Below the pieces are notes generated by a model that was not told the DNA's origin, did no database searches, and worked only from the letters and a program-made list of their open reading frames with translations. Below are positions 1 through 11,246 of a DNA stretch of 64,000 bases, piece after piece. Origin of the DNA: Harmothoe impar (taxonomy: Eukaryota > Annelida > Polychaeta > Phyllodocida > Polynoidae); the NCBI GenBank assembly GCA_947462335.1, contig OX381719.1, positions 64,520,808-64,584,807 on the forward strand. Direction: 5' to 3'. Made by a program: the position numbers and the translations under genes. Within the stretch, counting starts at the first letter, position 1. Each line of letters begins with the position of its first letter.

Positions 1-476
1 GTACAATACCCTTTACAAATAGTGGGGACTAAGTAGAGACTTTGCTACCTAATTGTTATACACACACTGCCATTTTTACATCAACATGATTCTGCACACT
101 TGTTTTTATATTGTAAAGGTGTAAAACACTGTTTTTTACCCCATCTCGAGGGGTAGATGACAGTAATATACCATATTTCAGGGTAGAAACATACATGATA
201 TGTTGGGATTCTTTACACTGATCAATTGTCTCCTAAAGAAACCTATGTGGGTATGGGAGCCATTACCCCTAATGAATTATGGATATCCATAAATGATATA
301 ACGAGTAAACTATGCAAATCATATGATCAAATGTTGGCATTTAAAAAGGGGATGAATTTCACCTGAAGTCTGCCACATGATTAAAATATTTAACTGGAGT
401 CAAACACTTTTATTTTCTTGCTAGTTGATTGTTGCTGTGTTATATTTGGGGTGCCCAAGTGTGCTACTCAAGTAAA

Positions 477-506
477 GGGGTAGGGGTAGGGGAAGGGGTA
501 AGGGTG
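477..506 (+). repeat. G-rich tract, potential G-quadruplex
   Basis: Four runs of four G separated by two-base loops, followed by one further GGG run, on the + strand. This fits the usual G-quadruplex sequence pattern. No gene is recognised beside it. Between positions 1 and 1009 I otherwise see only AT-rich non-coding DNA. Confidence 0.6.
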
Positions 507-1009
507 CACATGCATGGTACAAGTCACATGCACACTACAGGCAGCCTCCCTGAGTCTTTTTGTGATTAGATTCACATGTTAGAATTTATTACTTTGTGTT
601 CTACCCAATTCAATCGGGGTTTGTCATGCAGCTTGCTTCATGGGGTGTACATCATATAGGTTATATAACTAAAGCTTTTTTTACATAAACTATGTATTAA
701 GTTACCATATTTCAACCTTGTGTGAACACAATGAATCAGATGAAAATATTAAAAAATAGTTTAGATACACATTTAAATAACAACATTCTACAGACATCAG
801 TGCAACTATTTGGTGAACCTTTTAATGATGGCATTGCACTAAAATGTGAGATTTGTCATCAGGACAGACCGATGCAACCCTGGTAAGTAACTTTCCTTGG
901 CTGTATTGGTGCATCATGCAAACCCTTTTGTGATTGTATCACAGTCAAACCGACCCTTCCACTGCTCTACACACCATGCCCTGTTATCATTTGGTAAATT
1001 ATGTTCCCA

Positions 1010-1362
1010 TTAACCCTTTCACTGCTGGTCTTGAAAAATGTAATTTGGGCCTTAACCACGGGCCCTAAAACATGGAAACATGCAACTTTTCAAGTATGTG
1101 CTCCCTGTAATAGTGCATAAGGAGTGAAATAAATTGTATTGGAGACATATTTTACACCTTTCTGACAAGGGGTCGTAGTATCGCCTGCATGCCTAATATT
1201 TTTGGATAGATTAAACATTTCTTACTCTATGTTTCATAGCAGGAGCTAGAATTCAGTGGTATTGCTGCCATAGGGCAGCACATTTGCTGCCTATGATAGC
1301 AGCGGTTTTCCAAGGGTATTTTAGATGCTGCCCAGAGGCTGCAGCGACCCTTAAAGGGTTAA
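1010..1362. mobile_element. MITE flanked by TTAA, piggyBac-like
   Basis: TTAA is present at 1010-1013 and 1359-1362. It is followed on the inside by CCCTTTCACTGC at the left, and preceded by ...CCTTAAAGGG at the right, so the ends form a short imperfect terminal inverted repeat (CCCTTT/AAAGGG). The ~345-bp interior has no open reading frame of note. TTAA duplications are typical of piggyBac and Kolobok transposons. The family call is inference, because TTAACCCTTT-type ends are also frequent in dispersed repeats here (for example near 3490, 3778 and 51075). Confidence 0.5.
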
Positions 1363-2929
1363 TGCTGATTTACACCCATTATGCCCCTTGCATAATGCAA
1401 TTATGTAAATAGAAGTGTTTTATGACCTAAATCAAACTACGTATTGGTATCAGACTACGTATTGGTATTGCACAAGACTGAATTTTATCAATGACACTGA
1501 GTGTTTAGACCCTGAATAATGGTATAAAAATGAATTCACTCCCTAGGAATGGGGTAAACACCGTGTTTTTACCCCTATAATACAGAGTGTGGGTCGGAGT
1601 CGTAAAACCCTATGATCATCCCCAACCAGTAGTCATACATGCAATTCAATCGAATGCGAGACATTGATTGTATGACCTATTATCCTATATATATATTTGC
1701 TATTTAAGATTTATATTCGCTATATACACCTATATACTCACATTTTCCATGATGAAGAAATATTCACGATATCACTGAGATTGAATAGTATCATTTGAGT
1801 ATGACATGTTGAAAATGCTCTATATAGATGTGTTCTGAGTCAACGTGAAGTATCAAGTGATGGTCCTTGTTGCTATACACAATGTTTATATAGTATGATT
1901 GAAACGGTCACAAACATTGTTAGTGCTATGCTATACTAAGTATCAGCAGCATGTGCCTTTTTAGTGCTTTACATAATCAAAAAATAAGTGAGTAACACGA
2001 TATATTTAAAATATGAATATTTAATGTTGGTGTATAACATGTGAAACATTATGATTGACACATGATATCCAGGATTACAGGTTTAAAGAGTTATTAGTGC
2101 ATGAAAATCCGCAGCCTGTAGGTTGGAATCAGCATGACAAACTCCAATTTTTCGCGAAAATTAGGCTCAGTTCACCCCCCTAGCCCCCCCCTATAAGTTT
2201 TGCAGATATCGTGAAACATTGATAATCTACAGAATCGCCTATTAAAGAGCTTTCCAGTAGTATTGCCAAGTCTGTATATTTATTTGGGGCGCCACTACAC
2301 GCTTGGACAAAACGGCCATTTTCCTGATAGAAAATAAGAAGAAAAAATGACAAACATCTGAATTTGGGGCAGAGACTAGTATATGATCATAAATGGCAGA
2401 GCATTGGGACAGAGAATGTGATAGTAGCGGTGTAGAAAATTTGAGATGGCGAAAACAAGTTCAGATAGGTTGCACACAACACGATATTATGTTAGTGCAC
2501 ATTGTATGGGCACTAATTTGTCTACAAAAATAATGTAAGTCCCCATGTAACAAATATAATAAAGTATACACAATCACAAACTGTTTTATGGCATTTGATT
2601 AGTGAGTATGGATGTATGGGCATGTATAGTGCCAATAAATATCACCCTAATAGTGGGTGAAAATTATGAACTGGATATACTCCTGGGCGTCGAGAGGCAA
2701 TATCATTGATATAAGCCAAGGCCGAAGGCACAATGTCTCACCAAGATAGGCCCTAGTTAACAGGCTCAAACACATGTGGCTGTGTGGTCCTGCTGTTAGG
2801 GTATAGTGGACTTCTAGTTGGGATCAGATCAAATGGTGTTCAAACCCGCAAAATTTTTAAATAGCGTAAATAATTTGGCTAAAAAGGCAGAAACAGTACA
2901 TATACTATTGGGTGATTAGTATTATTGCA

Positions 2930-3005
2930 TCAGTCCCCGTGGAGCAGTTGGCTAGCTGTGGGGCTCAATTTTCTGAGTACAAATCCTGCTCAAAACCCAG
3001 GCTGG
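2930..3005 (+). repeat. tRNA-derived SINE-like head
   Basis: The segment contains a recognisable A-box-like stretch (GTGGAGCAGTTGGCTAGC) and, about 30 bases later, a B-box-like stretch (GAGTACAAATCC). Both are in the order and spacing of a tRNA gene or tRNA-derived SINE promoter. The B box departs from GGTTCGAATCC and I could not draw a convincing cloverleaf, so this is more likely an old SINE head than a functional tRNA. Confidence 0.45.
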
Positions 3006-3308
3006 CAAAGGAAAAAAGTGCCCTTAAATGTAAATATCTCCTAGGGGTCTATTTCGATGTATAAAATAAACTATGTTTCCTCCTGATGATGGACAACGTT
3101 GTAAACTGTTCCCATTTTTAGGTATTTCAGCTCCTTTTACCTCCCTTATATGTTTCCTCTGCACATGTATAAGAAAGTTATACATTTGCAAAGGAGACAT
3201 ATAAGCATTATATGAAACACTATCTATACATTTTTAGCAGGCACAATTTTGTATCAACGGATACCTACCAAGGGGTATAGCAACACTTTCTTATATAGAA
3301 AGCACACG

Positions 3309-3805
3309 TCATACTTATTCCCTAACGGACACCCCTAATTAACAGGCGCAGACATATACAGCCTTGAAACACTAATTAACAGGCGCAGTCATATACAGCT
3401 TTGAAACACTGAACTGGATTTATGCTATTTTTCGTACTCATCCATTGCTTATGTAACAGACCCCAGGTCATAAAACTTTTACTGACCTGGACAATAACCC
3501 TTTAAGGATGGCATTGTGTATTAACACATTATTTACTTGGTCATCACGTTGCATGAATGCGTCACAGGTGAGTTACTTACTGTGGCTGCATTGGTGCATC
3601 ATGACGACATATGCAATATTTTAGCGTCATACTTGTTCCCTAACGGCCACCACTAATTAACAGGCGCAGTCATATACAACATTGAAACACTGAACTGGAT
3701 TTATCCTTTTTTTCGTACTCATTCATTGCTTATGTAACAGACCCCAGGCCATAAAACTTTTACTGACCTGGGCATTAACCCTTTAAGGATGGCATTGTGT
3801 ATTAA
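3309..3805. repeat. Tandem duplication of a ~180-210-bp segment
   Basis: The segment at 3309-3515 (starting near GTCATACTTATTCCC) recurs at 3628-3805 with few differences. Inside the first copy a shorter ~35-bp motif (TAATTAACAGGCGCAG...) is itself duplicated at about 3337 and 3371. No coding potential is seen. Confidence 0.75.
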
Positions 3806-4049
3806 CATGCTGTGAGCATTGATTTAAATCATGTCCTGATGCTGATTGAATGTTTAAACAGTGATCTATATTTCCAGTGAATAAAGATGTTGGTACACCG
3901 AGTGGCAAACTTTTAATGACATTTTTTATACGCGTTCTGATTTAAATAGGAGAGAACAATGAAAGATTTAGATCAGAGAATAGTTACTGGAAATGAAAAG
4001 TGGTGCACAGAGAGTGTAACAGCTGTAACATGACAGGTATGATAAATGA

Positions 4050-4135
4050 ACCGGTATACCGTCATTTAACGGTACACCGGTATCCACCGGTGAACCGGTT
4101 TCTGATGGTATACCTGCAAATACCGGTGAACCTTT
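4050..4135. repeat. ACCGGT/GGTATACC-rich palindromic repeat
   Basis: About 85 bp with repeated ACCGGT and GGTATACC palindromes in both orientations. It looks like the end of a palindromic transposable element or a degenerate short tandem repeat. No gene lies within 300 bases. Confidence 0.5.
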
Positions 4136-4747
4136 ATTTGATAGTTGATCATTTATACTCTATATAGTGCAAAGAAAGAAATAATCATTTATTTGACTTA
4201 TATGACTAGATATAATATAATATATACGCTAGTGAAAGAAAGTCAATGTTAATATCCTCATAGCGTATAATGAATAAATGAAAATACCCATTTTCTGAAT
4301 TGATATAGATTTATTATAAATATAAATATTGGAGACTTAAAATTTCATATAACAGATAACATAATTGAATTGTTTTTTTCATTAATGTATTAAGTATAAA
4401 TAGATACATCTATATTCCAAAAATGAAAATGATACATGATTATGTAATACATGTAAATCACCAAAAACATGCTCAAACCCGAAATGGTGAATTGTTTGAC
4501 TCGCTCTATTACTACTTCTAGCTTAGTAGTGGAAAGCAGTTCTTAACTTAGTCTATACAATATAATTATAGAGATTCAGCTTAATCCTTCATAATCTGTT
4601 TTGCGCATGCTCATACACTGTCACTAAAGTGATAGCTCTTGGAGTTTGTTCATGTGGAAAACGTAGATAGTTTTTAAGCGGTGGTCAACATATCACGAGT
4701 CCCCTGTGATTTGGATTCACTCTGTTGACTGGCCTTCAGCACCTAGA

Positions 4748-5110
4748 CAGGGGTAGACACTAACTTTTTCAGCCGTGGGCCACCCGGGTCCATAGCTCTA
4801 GAAAACTACAGGCCCGGACCAAGATCTGTGGGCCAATGGTTAAAATTCTTAAATGTCTTTAAGAGAAAAAAAAAACATTTATATTTCTGGTTGGTCTATG
4901 AAAGACTCATATGATTAATTCGGACATATTCCCCTCTTTCCAACGATATATTGCATGACTATAGTTGTCAGGCAAAGGTTCTTTTAATGTCTTCCAAATA
5001 CTCCTGTGGGCCACCCGGGCCCATAGGAATGCTATTGTGCAGAAAACTACGGGCCCGGACCCAAAAGTATGGGCCATTGGCTCCCAGGCCAGCATTAGTG
5101 TCTACTGCTG
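4748..5110. mobile_element. hAT-like MITE
   Basis: The left end reads CAGGGGTAGACACTAA. The reverse complement of the right end reads CAGCAGTAGACACTAA, or CAGTAGACACTAA if the end is set 3 bp inward. CAGGGGT-type ends are typical of hAT elements. The flanks share CTAGA directly outside both ends (CACCTAGA left, CTGCTAGA right), a degraded 8-bp duplication. The interior holds two diverged copies of a GGGCCACCCGGG...CGGGCCCGGACC motif (about 4783-4835 and 5008-5075). It has no transposase, so it is non-autonomous. Confidence 0.5.
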
Positions 5111-6223
5111 CTAGATCCTTTTAGAAACATCTTCCATATTTGATCTAAAGTCTAAATCTGTTTAAAATAAAATATGACAAAATGAATACAGAAATGCATT
5201 AAGAATACATGTTTGGCCTCCTGCTCCATTACATCTACACATTAAAGCTACACACCGCTATTACTACACCATTCATACAGTCTCCCTAGGGAACCACTCC
5301 CCATGCATTATGTCCCTATGATGAGGTAATAACTAGGCTATAATGAGATACATAGGTTCTATGAGGCAGGACTTCAGAGTTATTTATAAACCTCCATCAA
5401 CATTAACTGGGGTGATGTGTGAGTAGGGGGATCATAGCATGTGCATATTATGGGTGAGTTAAGTATAATAGAATCACTAAGTCTATTCATTGTTGTTAAC
5501 ACTAAGGGACAGACCGATCCGTCATGGCCAGATAAACAGTAATTGACTGTGAATGGCAACTTACAGTGTGGTCTTGTGATATCTGGGCATTCATCATTCA
5601 AACAACTACTGACCAAGGCAGTAAAGGTTTTAAGAGAAAGAAAGAGACTCAGAGAGACTGATAGAGACAGAATTAAACAGAGATTCAGACAAAGTGGACA
5701 CAGATAATGAGATTGAACGTGGACAAGTGGACACAAGTAAAGCAGACTATTTATTGTTCATAGTTATCTTTTGATGCAGATCAATTACCATGTGAAAGTC
5801 TACTTCTGCACTGCTTCAATGCTCCCATGTAAGCCTTCATATGGAAATAGAACTATGAGGTAACTCAATCTTCAGACAGTGCCGTGGAGTGCAGTGCAGT
5901 ATAATACTACATCATTCACACCAAGCGGCCTGACTGATTATTCAGTACTTTTTTCTAAAGACGAGAAGTTGTTATGATTGAATGAATACTTGATATATCA
6001 TTGTCTGTTTAGAAAACATCATTCAATGCTTTGTGCATCCACAACCTTGCCTCTGTCTGATGCTAGCATGTTCTACAGTTAATTATGGCTGATCACCTAA
6101 GCCATCATGAAATCCAATATGGTGTTAATATGCATATATAGGGATTTTCACCTCTTGATCAGTTGTTCCTCAATTAGTAAAAGGCAGAGACATAAAAAGT
6201 AGGCTTGAAACTCCACTAGGATC

Positions 6224-6229
6224 CCCATG
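6224..6229. repeat. Target-site duplication CCCATG (left)
   Basis: CCCATG lies directly outside the left terminus AGTAGTAGGGG. The same six bases lie directly outside the right terminus at 23199-23204. The match is exact, cannot be extended in either direction, and fixes both ends of the large palindromic element. Confidence 0.85.
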
Positions 6230-6269
6230 AGTAGTAGGGGAGGTATCTGCAGGACCCCCCTTTTTATCT

Positions 6270-6333
6270 AGGTCAGTAGGTCAGTAGGTCATTGCTAAGT
6301 AGGTCAATGATATCCATGAGTCTAAGTAGGTCA
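6270..6333 (+). promoter_or_regulatory. AGGTCA half-site array (DR2 type) at left terminus
   Basis: AGGTCA occurs at 6270, 6278, 6286, 6301 and 6328, all in the same orientation. The first three are separated by exactly 2 bp (two DR2 arrangements). Further copies lie at 6460, 6826 and 6958. AGGTCA is the half-site of RXR-partner nuclear receptors, and DR2 is a known retinoic-acid-receptor arrangement. The mirror array lies in the right arm at about 23095-23158. Function is inferred only from the motif. Confidence 0.55.
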
Positions 6334-7245
6334 CCATATGGACATGTTTGAACATGTAGTCTCATTGATTATTCATGTCACAGTTTTAACATGTTAATGA
6401 TATGCATGACATGGATATTTGGCAAGTGACTAAAGTAAAAGCTCATTATGGATGCAATTAGGTCATCCTTTAGACATGTTTGAACATGTAGCCCCATTAA
6501 TTAGTCATGCCACACTTAACCCCTTCACCACTGGGTTTCTGGTAACTCAATGGAATTTTATGCAATATATTGGCTTACCACGTGGAAGGGGTTAAGACAT
6601 GTAGGATACAGATGGATATGAAGTTAGGCTGGATAGAGCATTATATTTTGATTAGATATTAATTGCATAGCATATATATTGTATTTGATATGAAGTCAAC
6701 AGTATTCAAAGGAAAAAGGGGTTGGATCTGTTTGGACATGCTTGAAAGAGGCACATCACTATATATTTGGCTGCTTGAGTTTGAGACATGTCTCGACATG
6801 TTTCACATCAAAGAAGAGTTTAAGTAGGTCACCATATCGACATGGTTGAACATGTAGCCTCATTAATTATTCATGTCAAAGTTTAAAAATGTTAATCATA
6901 TTCATAACATGGATACTTGGAAAGTGACCAAAGTAAAAGCTCATTATGAATGCATTTAGGTCATCTTTTAGACATGTTTGAACATGTAGCCTCAATAAAT
7001 ATTCATGTCACACTTAATTTATGTAGGATACAGATGGATATGAAGTTAGGCCGGATAGAGCATTATAGTATGATCAAATATTAATTGCATAGAATATATA
7101 TTGTATTTAATATGAAGTCACCATATGGTGCAGTATTCAAAGGAAAAATGGTTTGGATCTGTTTGGACATGCTTGGAAGAGGCACATCATTATATATTTG
7201 GCTGCTTAAGTTTGAGACAAGTCTGAACATGTTTCACATCAAACA
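6324..7245. repeat. Tandem ~420-500-bp repeat units in left arm
   Basis: Unit one (6324-6821) and unit two (6822-7245) align over nearly their whole length. Both start at AAGTAGGTCACCATAT and include a GACATGTTTGAACATGTAG block, an AAAGTAAAAGCTCATTATG block and a GGATCTGTTTGGACATGCTT block. Unit one is longer because it holds a 72-bp TTAA-flanked insertion. Partial, more diverged units recur near 8440-8600, 8700-8960 and 11250-11345. No protein is evident; short open frames here are not conserved between units. The region fills the gene-free outer third of the arm. Confidence 0.75.
6516..6595. mobile_element. 72-bp TTAA-flanked MITE nested in left arm
   Basis: TTAA at 6516-6519 and 6592-6595 encloses a 72-bp segment starting CCCCTTCACC and ending TGGAAGGGG, an inverted-repeat pair. 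The paralogous tandem unit at about 7014 has a single TTAA at the corresponding place and no insert, so the empty site is visible in the same window. The copy in the right arm lies at 22833-22912. Confidence 0.7.
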
Positions 7246-8034
7246 GACCGAGCTGGACCCTCTATGGACATGTCTCACATCAAAGAGACACTGCTGGCAA
7301 CTGTTTGGGCACTGTCACATCAAACATATACTAATGGCACCTGCTTCAAAGAGACAAATCATTATATATTCAGATGCTTTGCCAACTGAACATGTTCCTC
7401 TGATAGTCATATCATGTGCATGTATACAGAGGGGCAGCTTTGTCTATTGAATTATAAATCAAAAGTATATATTTGATAATGCTTTAATAAACCTGGTAGT
7501 GGAATCAAATGTGTATATAAGAAATTATATTAGACAGTGGTTGGTTGAGACATGTATTGACACAGATCACATCAAAGAGACGTTGCTGGCACCTGTTTAG
7601 GCACGTCACACATCTAACATATCCTGACACCTGTCCAGGTTTACATCAAAGAATTTTGGTTGGCATCTGTTTGGGTATGTCTGAGATCAAACATCTACTG
7701 ATGGCTTCTGTTCAGGTACACATCAAAGAGTTTTATTTGGCACTGCTTTTGGGCACATCTCACATTAACATGGGCTTGTTGGCACCACTTTGACCACATG
7801 CTGTATCAAAGGAATTTTAAATTAGACCCTTGATTAACCCATCAATCTCTCCTTGCTGAATATTCAATAAGCCCCCTTGGCTGATAACGGGTTATTCACC
7901 TTTTGGGGCATAACAGACTTTTACCCACAGACTTTGACCCACATATAAGCAGGATTTATTGAAACACTAACCATCCAGACTTCTGCACATATCAATTAGG
8001 GCAAGAAGGCAGAAGCAATGAATACTTAAACACC

Positions 8035-8353
8035 ATGAAAACATTTGCTGCAACAAGTCAAGCAGCTTATATTGCTGTGAACCCTTATGTGAGTATCTTT
8101 CTTACTGTAGGTATTATTTTTGACACATGTTAATGACACCTTTTATGTATACAGAATGCTGGTTATTATTATATACTGAGTCAGTGATGTTAAAAAATGT
8201 ATGTGAGATTTTGATAGGTTCACTTCTTATTAGAAACAGGATGAAGAAAGTTATGAAGATATGGGCATTGACCACTCAATTGATTCAACTCAGCCCCCAA
8301 TTCTCATGGTTGCGCAGAATCCAGAGAGAGGTCGCTACCCATTTCTCTCATAG
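8035..8353 (+). pseudogene. Truncated upstream paralogue of the PC4-like gene, left arm
   Basis: This is a diverged copy of the 5' part of the PC4-like gene 1.6 kb downstream. A TATA-like CATATAAGCAGG stretch lies near 7940, exon 1 at 8035-8088 has 18 codons, a GTGAGT donor follows, then a ~150-bp intron, an ACAG acceptor, and exon 2 from 8240. The frame stays open across the splice but stops at TAG 8351-8353 after 37 codons, before the PC4-like modules. Homology to the parent continues past the stop to about 8400. It could be a decayed duplicate or a short 55-aa protein carrying only the parent's N-terminal tail. Pseudogene is the cautious call. Confidence 0.6.
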
Positions 8354-9549
8354 TGAATGGTTAATCATGGGTCAAGAGAAGGAAGTTTGAAGGAAGCTTG
8401 AACATGTCTCCTACCCTACAGCGGCCATTAAAGGGTTAAGCTATGTATAATATATATTTACATGTAGATATGGGGATACAAAGTTAGACTAACTGGAAGA
8501 TTACATTTGATTAATGAAATTGTATATATATTATATTTGATATGAAGTTGCCATATGGCACAGTATTCAAAGGAAACATAGTTTGTAAAAGAACTTGGTG
8601 CGCTAATCATTAATGTGTTAATTAGTCAATCATAATTGGTTATGTCATAGGTGTATATCCTACTGTAATAAGCGTTTGATTCGTTCCAGTGAAAGTTCCC
8701 ATAGCTTGAGCTATGTAAAAAATTAAATATATGTGGGGGTATGAAGTGAGACTGGATGGAGAATTATACTTGATTAGGTATTAAAGGAAATATATATTGC
8801 ATGTGCTATGATGTCACCATATGGTACACTATTCAAAGGAAAAATGGTTTGGATCTGTTTGGGCATGCTTCAAAGAGGCAGATCATAACGTATTTAGCTG
8901 CTTTAGTTTTGGACGTGTCTGGACATGTTTCACATCAAAGAGACCTGTTTGGGCACCTTGCCGGTGAATTTATGGTGGCTCATTATATATTCAGTTGTTT
9001 GCCAGCGGAACATGTAATCCAGATTGAACATGTTTGAAGCTCATTTATAATTATGTATTGTTTCTGCTCCTAGACCTTCTGAGGCATAGCAGACATTCCT
9101 CACTGAATATAATATACGTCTTCTCAGGACATAATTGTTTTATTTAGAGGTTTGAAACCCATTTTTAATCCATGAAATGTTTCCAGAAGATGGTATTTGA
9201 CCTATCTACTATGCTTGAGATCAACAATGATTTCCTGCTGAATATCAAATAATGGTTTTATCCCATGCTTTGAAGTTCATTTGGAATTCATAAGTGAGAG
9301 GGAGGCTCATTATATATTCAGTTATTTGCCAGCTCAACATGTAATCCGGATGGAACATGGTTTTGTTTGGCACAAGTGATGCCAGTTTAGCCATTGATAA
9401 ATCAATCAATCTCTCCTTGTTGTATATTTAATGAGGCCCCTTGGGGCATAACAGCGTTATCCTTCACCTTCTGAGGCATAGCAGACATTTTTACATGATC
9501 TATTATGCATAAATTTGGAATTTTTCTTATGAAAAGAGCTTTGGCACAG

Positions 9550-9557
9550 TATATAAG
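9550..9557 (+). promoter_or_regulatory. TATA box of left PC4-like gene
   Basis: TATATAAG lies 97 bp upstream of the exon 1 start codon at 9654. The surrounding sequence (TATAAGCAGGATTTATT...ACTAACCATCCAG) is duplicated upstream of the truncated paralogue at about 7940, which supports it as a promoter block. Transcription would start near 9580. Confidence 0.55.
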
Positions 9558-9653
9558 CAGGATTTATTTAGACACTAACCATCCAGTCATCTTCACACAT
9601 CCAGCACAAGAAGCCAAAAGCCTCATCTAAGTATAACATTGACATCAAACACC

Positions 9654-10895
9654 ATGAACACGTTTCCTGCAACAAGTCAACCAGCTTATAATGCTGTGAA
9701 CCCTTATGTGAGTATCTTTCTTACTATAAAACTGTGATCTGGATGTAGTAGCGGAGCACCAACAACCCCGTCCTTTCACCATCTTTCTTACTATAAGTTT
9801 TATTGTTGACATATGTTAATGATACGTTTTAACGATTGGTTTATCACTATTATTTATTTAGTGAGTGATATCAAAAAGGGTATGTGATATTAATTTTCTT
9901 TTTTAAACTTTTATTAGAAACAGGAAAGCGACCTAGATGAGGTGAATCATGAAGATATGGAGGTTGACCACTCTGACAATTCAACTAAGCACCCGATTAT
10001 CACGGTTGCTGGTTCCACAGGATCCAGAAAGAGGTCACTACCCACATCTCTGATGGTGCATGATCAGTCATTGGCCAAGAGAAGGAAATTTGAAGGAAGT
10101 TTCAACATGTCTCCTACCCATACCTACCATGGAGAATGTCCTCCAACACCTCAACCACCAAGCAGAGTGAAGAAGCAGCCCAGGTACAACTCCAGATCCG
10201 TTAGAACCACCAGAGCCAGCACCTTCTATGCAGATCTAGTGAAAAACTCACCCCAAGCCGATGTCTCAGTGAGTTCCCATGGATGTCTTTTCATGGGATC
10301 CACAAAGCAGTCAGCTGAGCCTACCAAGGTACAAAGGCTGTTCTTTAATTTAGGACAGAATTTGTATGTTGATAGGCAACCTGGAAAGGGTGGTGACGGA
10401 GATCTTAGGCTGAGCCTATGGCATACCAACAGCATCAACAAGATGCAGAGGGCTGGATCTCGTTACAGCATTCTGCTGGATTATAATGCAATCCACCAGA
10501 TTAAAAAGGAATCAGAGGACATCAAGCTGGGGCTGAGCTTGTGCGATGACGACAACTTCTTAGGGTTTGCTTTATCACTTGGCTCTATGAAGTACCTAAC
10601 CATTGAGCCTGACATGTGCTTTGTCAATATAAGAAAGTGGTTTAACCCAGCACATACATATGACGAGCCAAAGCCAGACCTACGACCATGCAGGGAGGGA
10701 GTGCGTCTCACCTACGAACAATTCAAACGCTTCATTGAGTTCTTGGATACCCAGCTGCTGACAGAGTGTCCTTCCTTTGCAGAACATGTGTTCTGCTGTG
10801 ATCAAGAGGACCATGACACCAACTGCTGCTGCATCTGCACCCCCCAGGGGATTTTACCCATACAGAGAGAGTTCCAGCGTCTGCTTGGTGAATGA
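9654..10895 (+). CDS. Two-exon PC4-like (p15 coactivator-fold) protein, left arm
   Basis: Exon 1 is 9654-9707 (18 codons), followed by a GTGAGT donor. Exon 2 is 9924-10895 after an ACAG acceptor, in the same phase, giving about 341 aa. A polyadenylation signal AATAAA lies at 10943. The first ~130 residues are polar with basic patches (SRKRS, KRRK) that could be nuclear signals. Two segments resemble the PC4 fold (beta sheet then helix): about residues 155-215 (LFFNLGQ...YSILLDYNAI) and about 228-297 (FALSLGSMKYLTI...VNIRKWF...REGVRLTYEQF). The second fits the PC4 pattern well; the first is weaker. A Cys/His cluster (HVFCCDQEDHDTNCCCIC) lies near the C-terminus and may bind metal. PC4-family proteins bind single-stranded DNA in transcription and replication. 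The gene converges on the zinc-finger gene. The right-arm copy differs by one residue (V for M). Confidence 0.7.
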
Positions 10896-11063
10896 TGTGA
10901 AAGAAATCCTCATGACCAAGACATATTCATGTCAACATATACAATAAAAAAAGTGAAATAACTAAACATTAAATACTGAACTATTGAATAAAAAAAAAGA
11001 TTTATTCATTATTTTACCTGTTGTCTTTTTATTCATTCACTCAAACTATCAAATGCAGCAGAA

Positions 11064-11246
11064 AAATTTATATGATATATTCCCTTATTATACGCTGGCT
11101 TCTGCTCCTCTCCACGCCAAGAACAACAATGGCCACGGAGAAGACGGATATGCAACTCGCGCATGCGCGTACTGAATGTTACCCGGTGGTTCCCGCCACC
11201 GCTCTGAGGATTATACACACGAAATATCTAGGCTATTTCTTGTAAC
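11064..11246. other. 183-bp left-arm-specific filler segment
   Basis: Left and right arms match up to about 11063 and again from 11247. Between these points the left arm has this unrelated, more GC-rich segment (including CGCGCATGCGCG), whereas the right arm has 1,037 bp (17328-18364). The right-arm sequence contains further diverged copies of the arm's own repeat unit. The left arm therefore probably lost about 1 kb and gained this insert. It matches nothing else I can see in the window. Confidence 0.65.
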
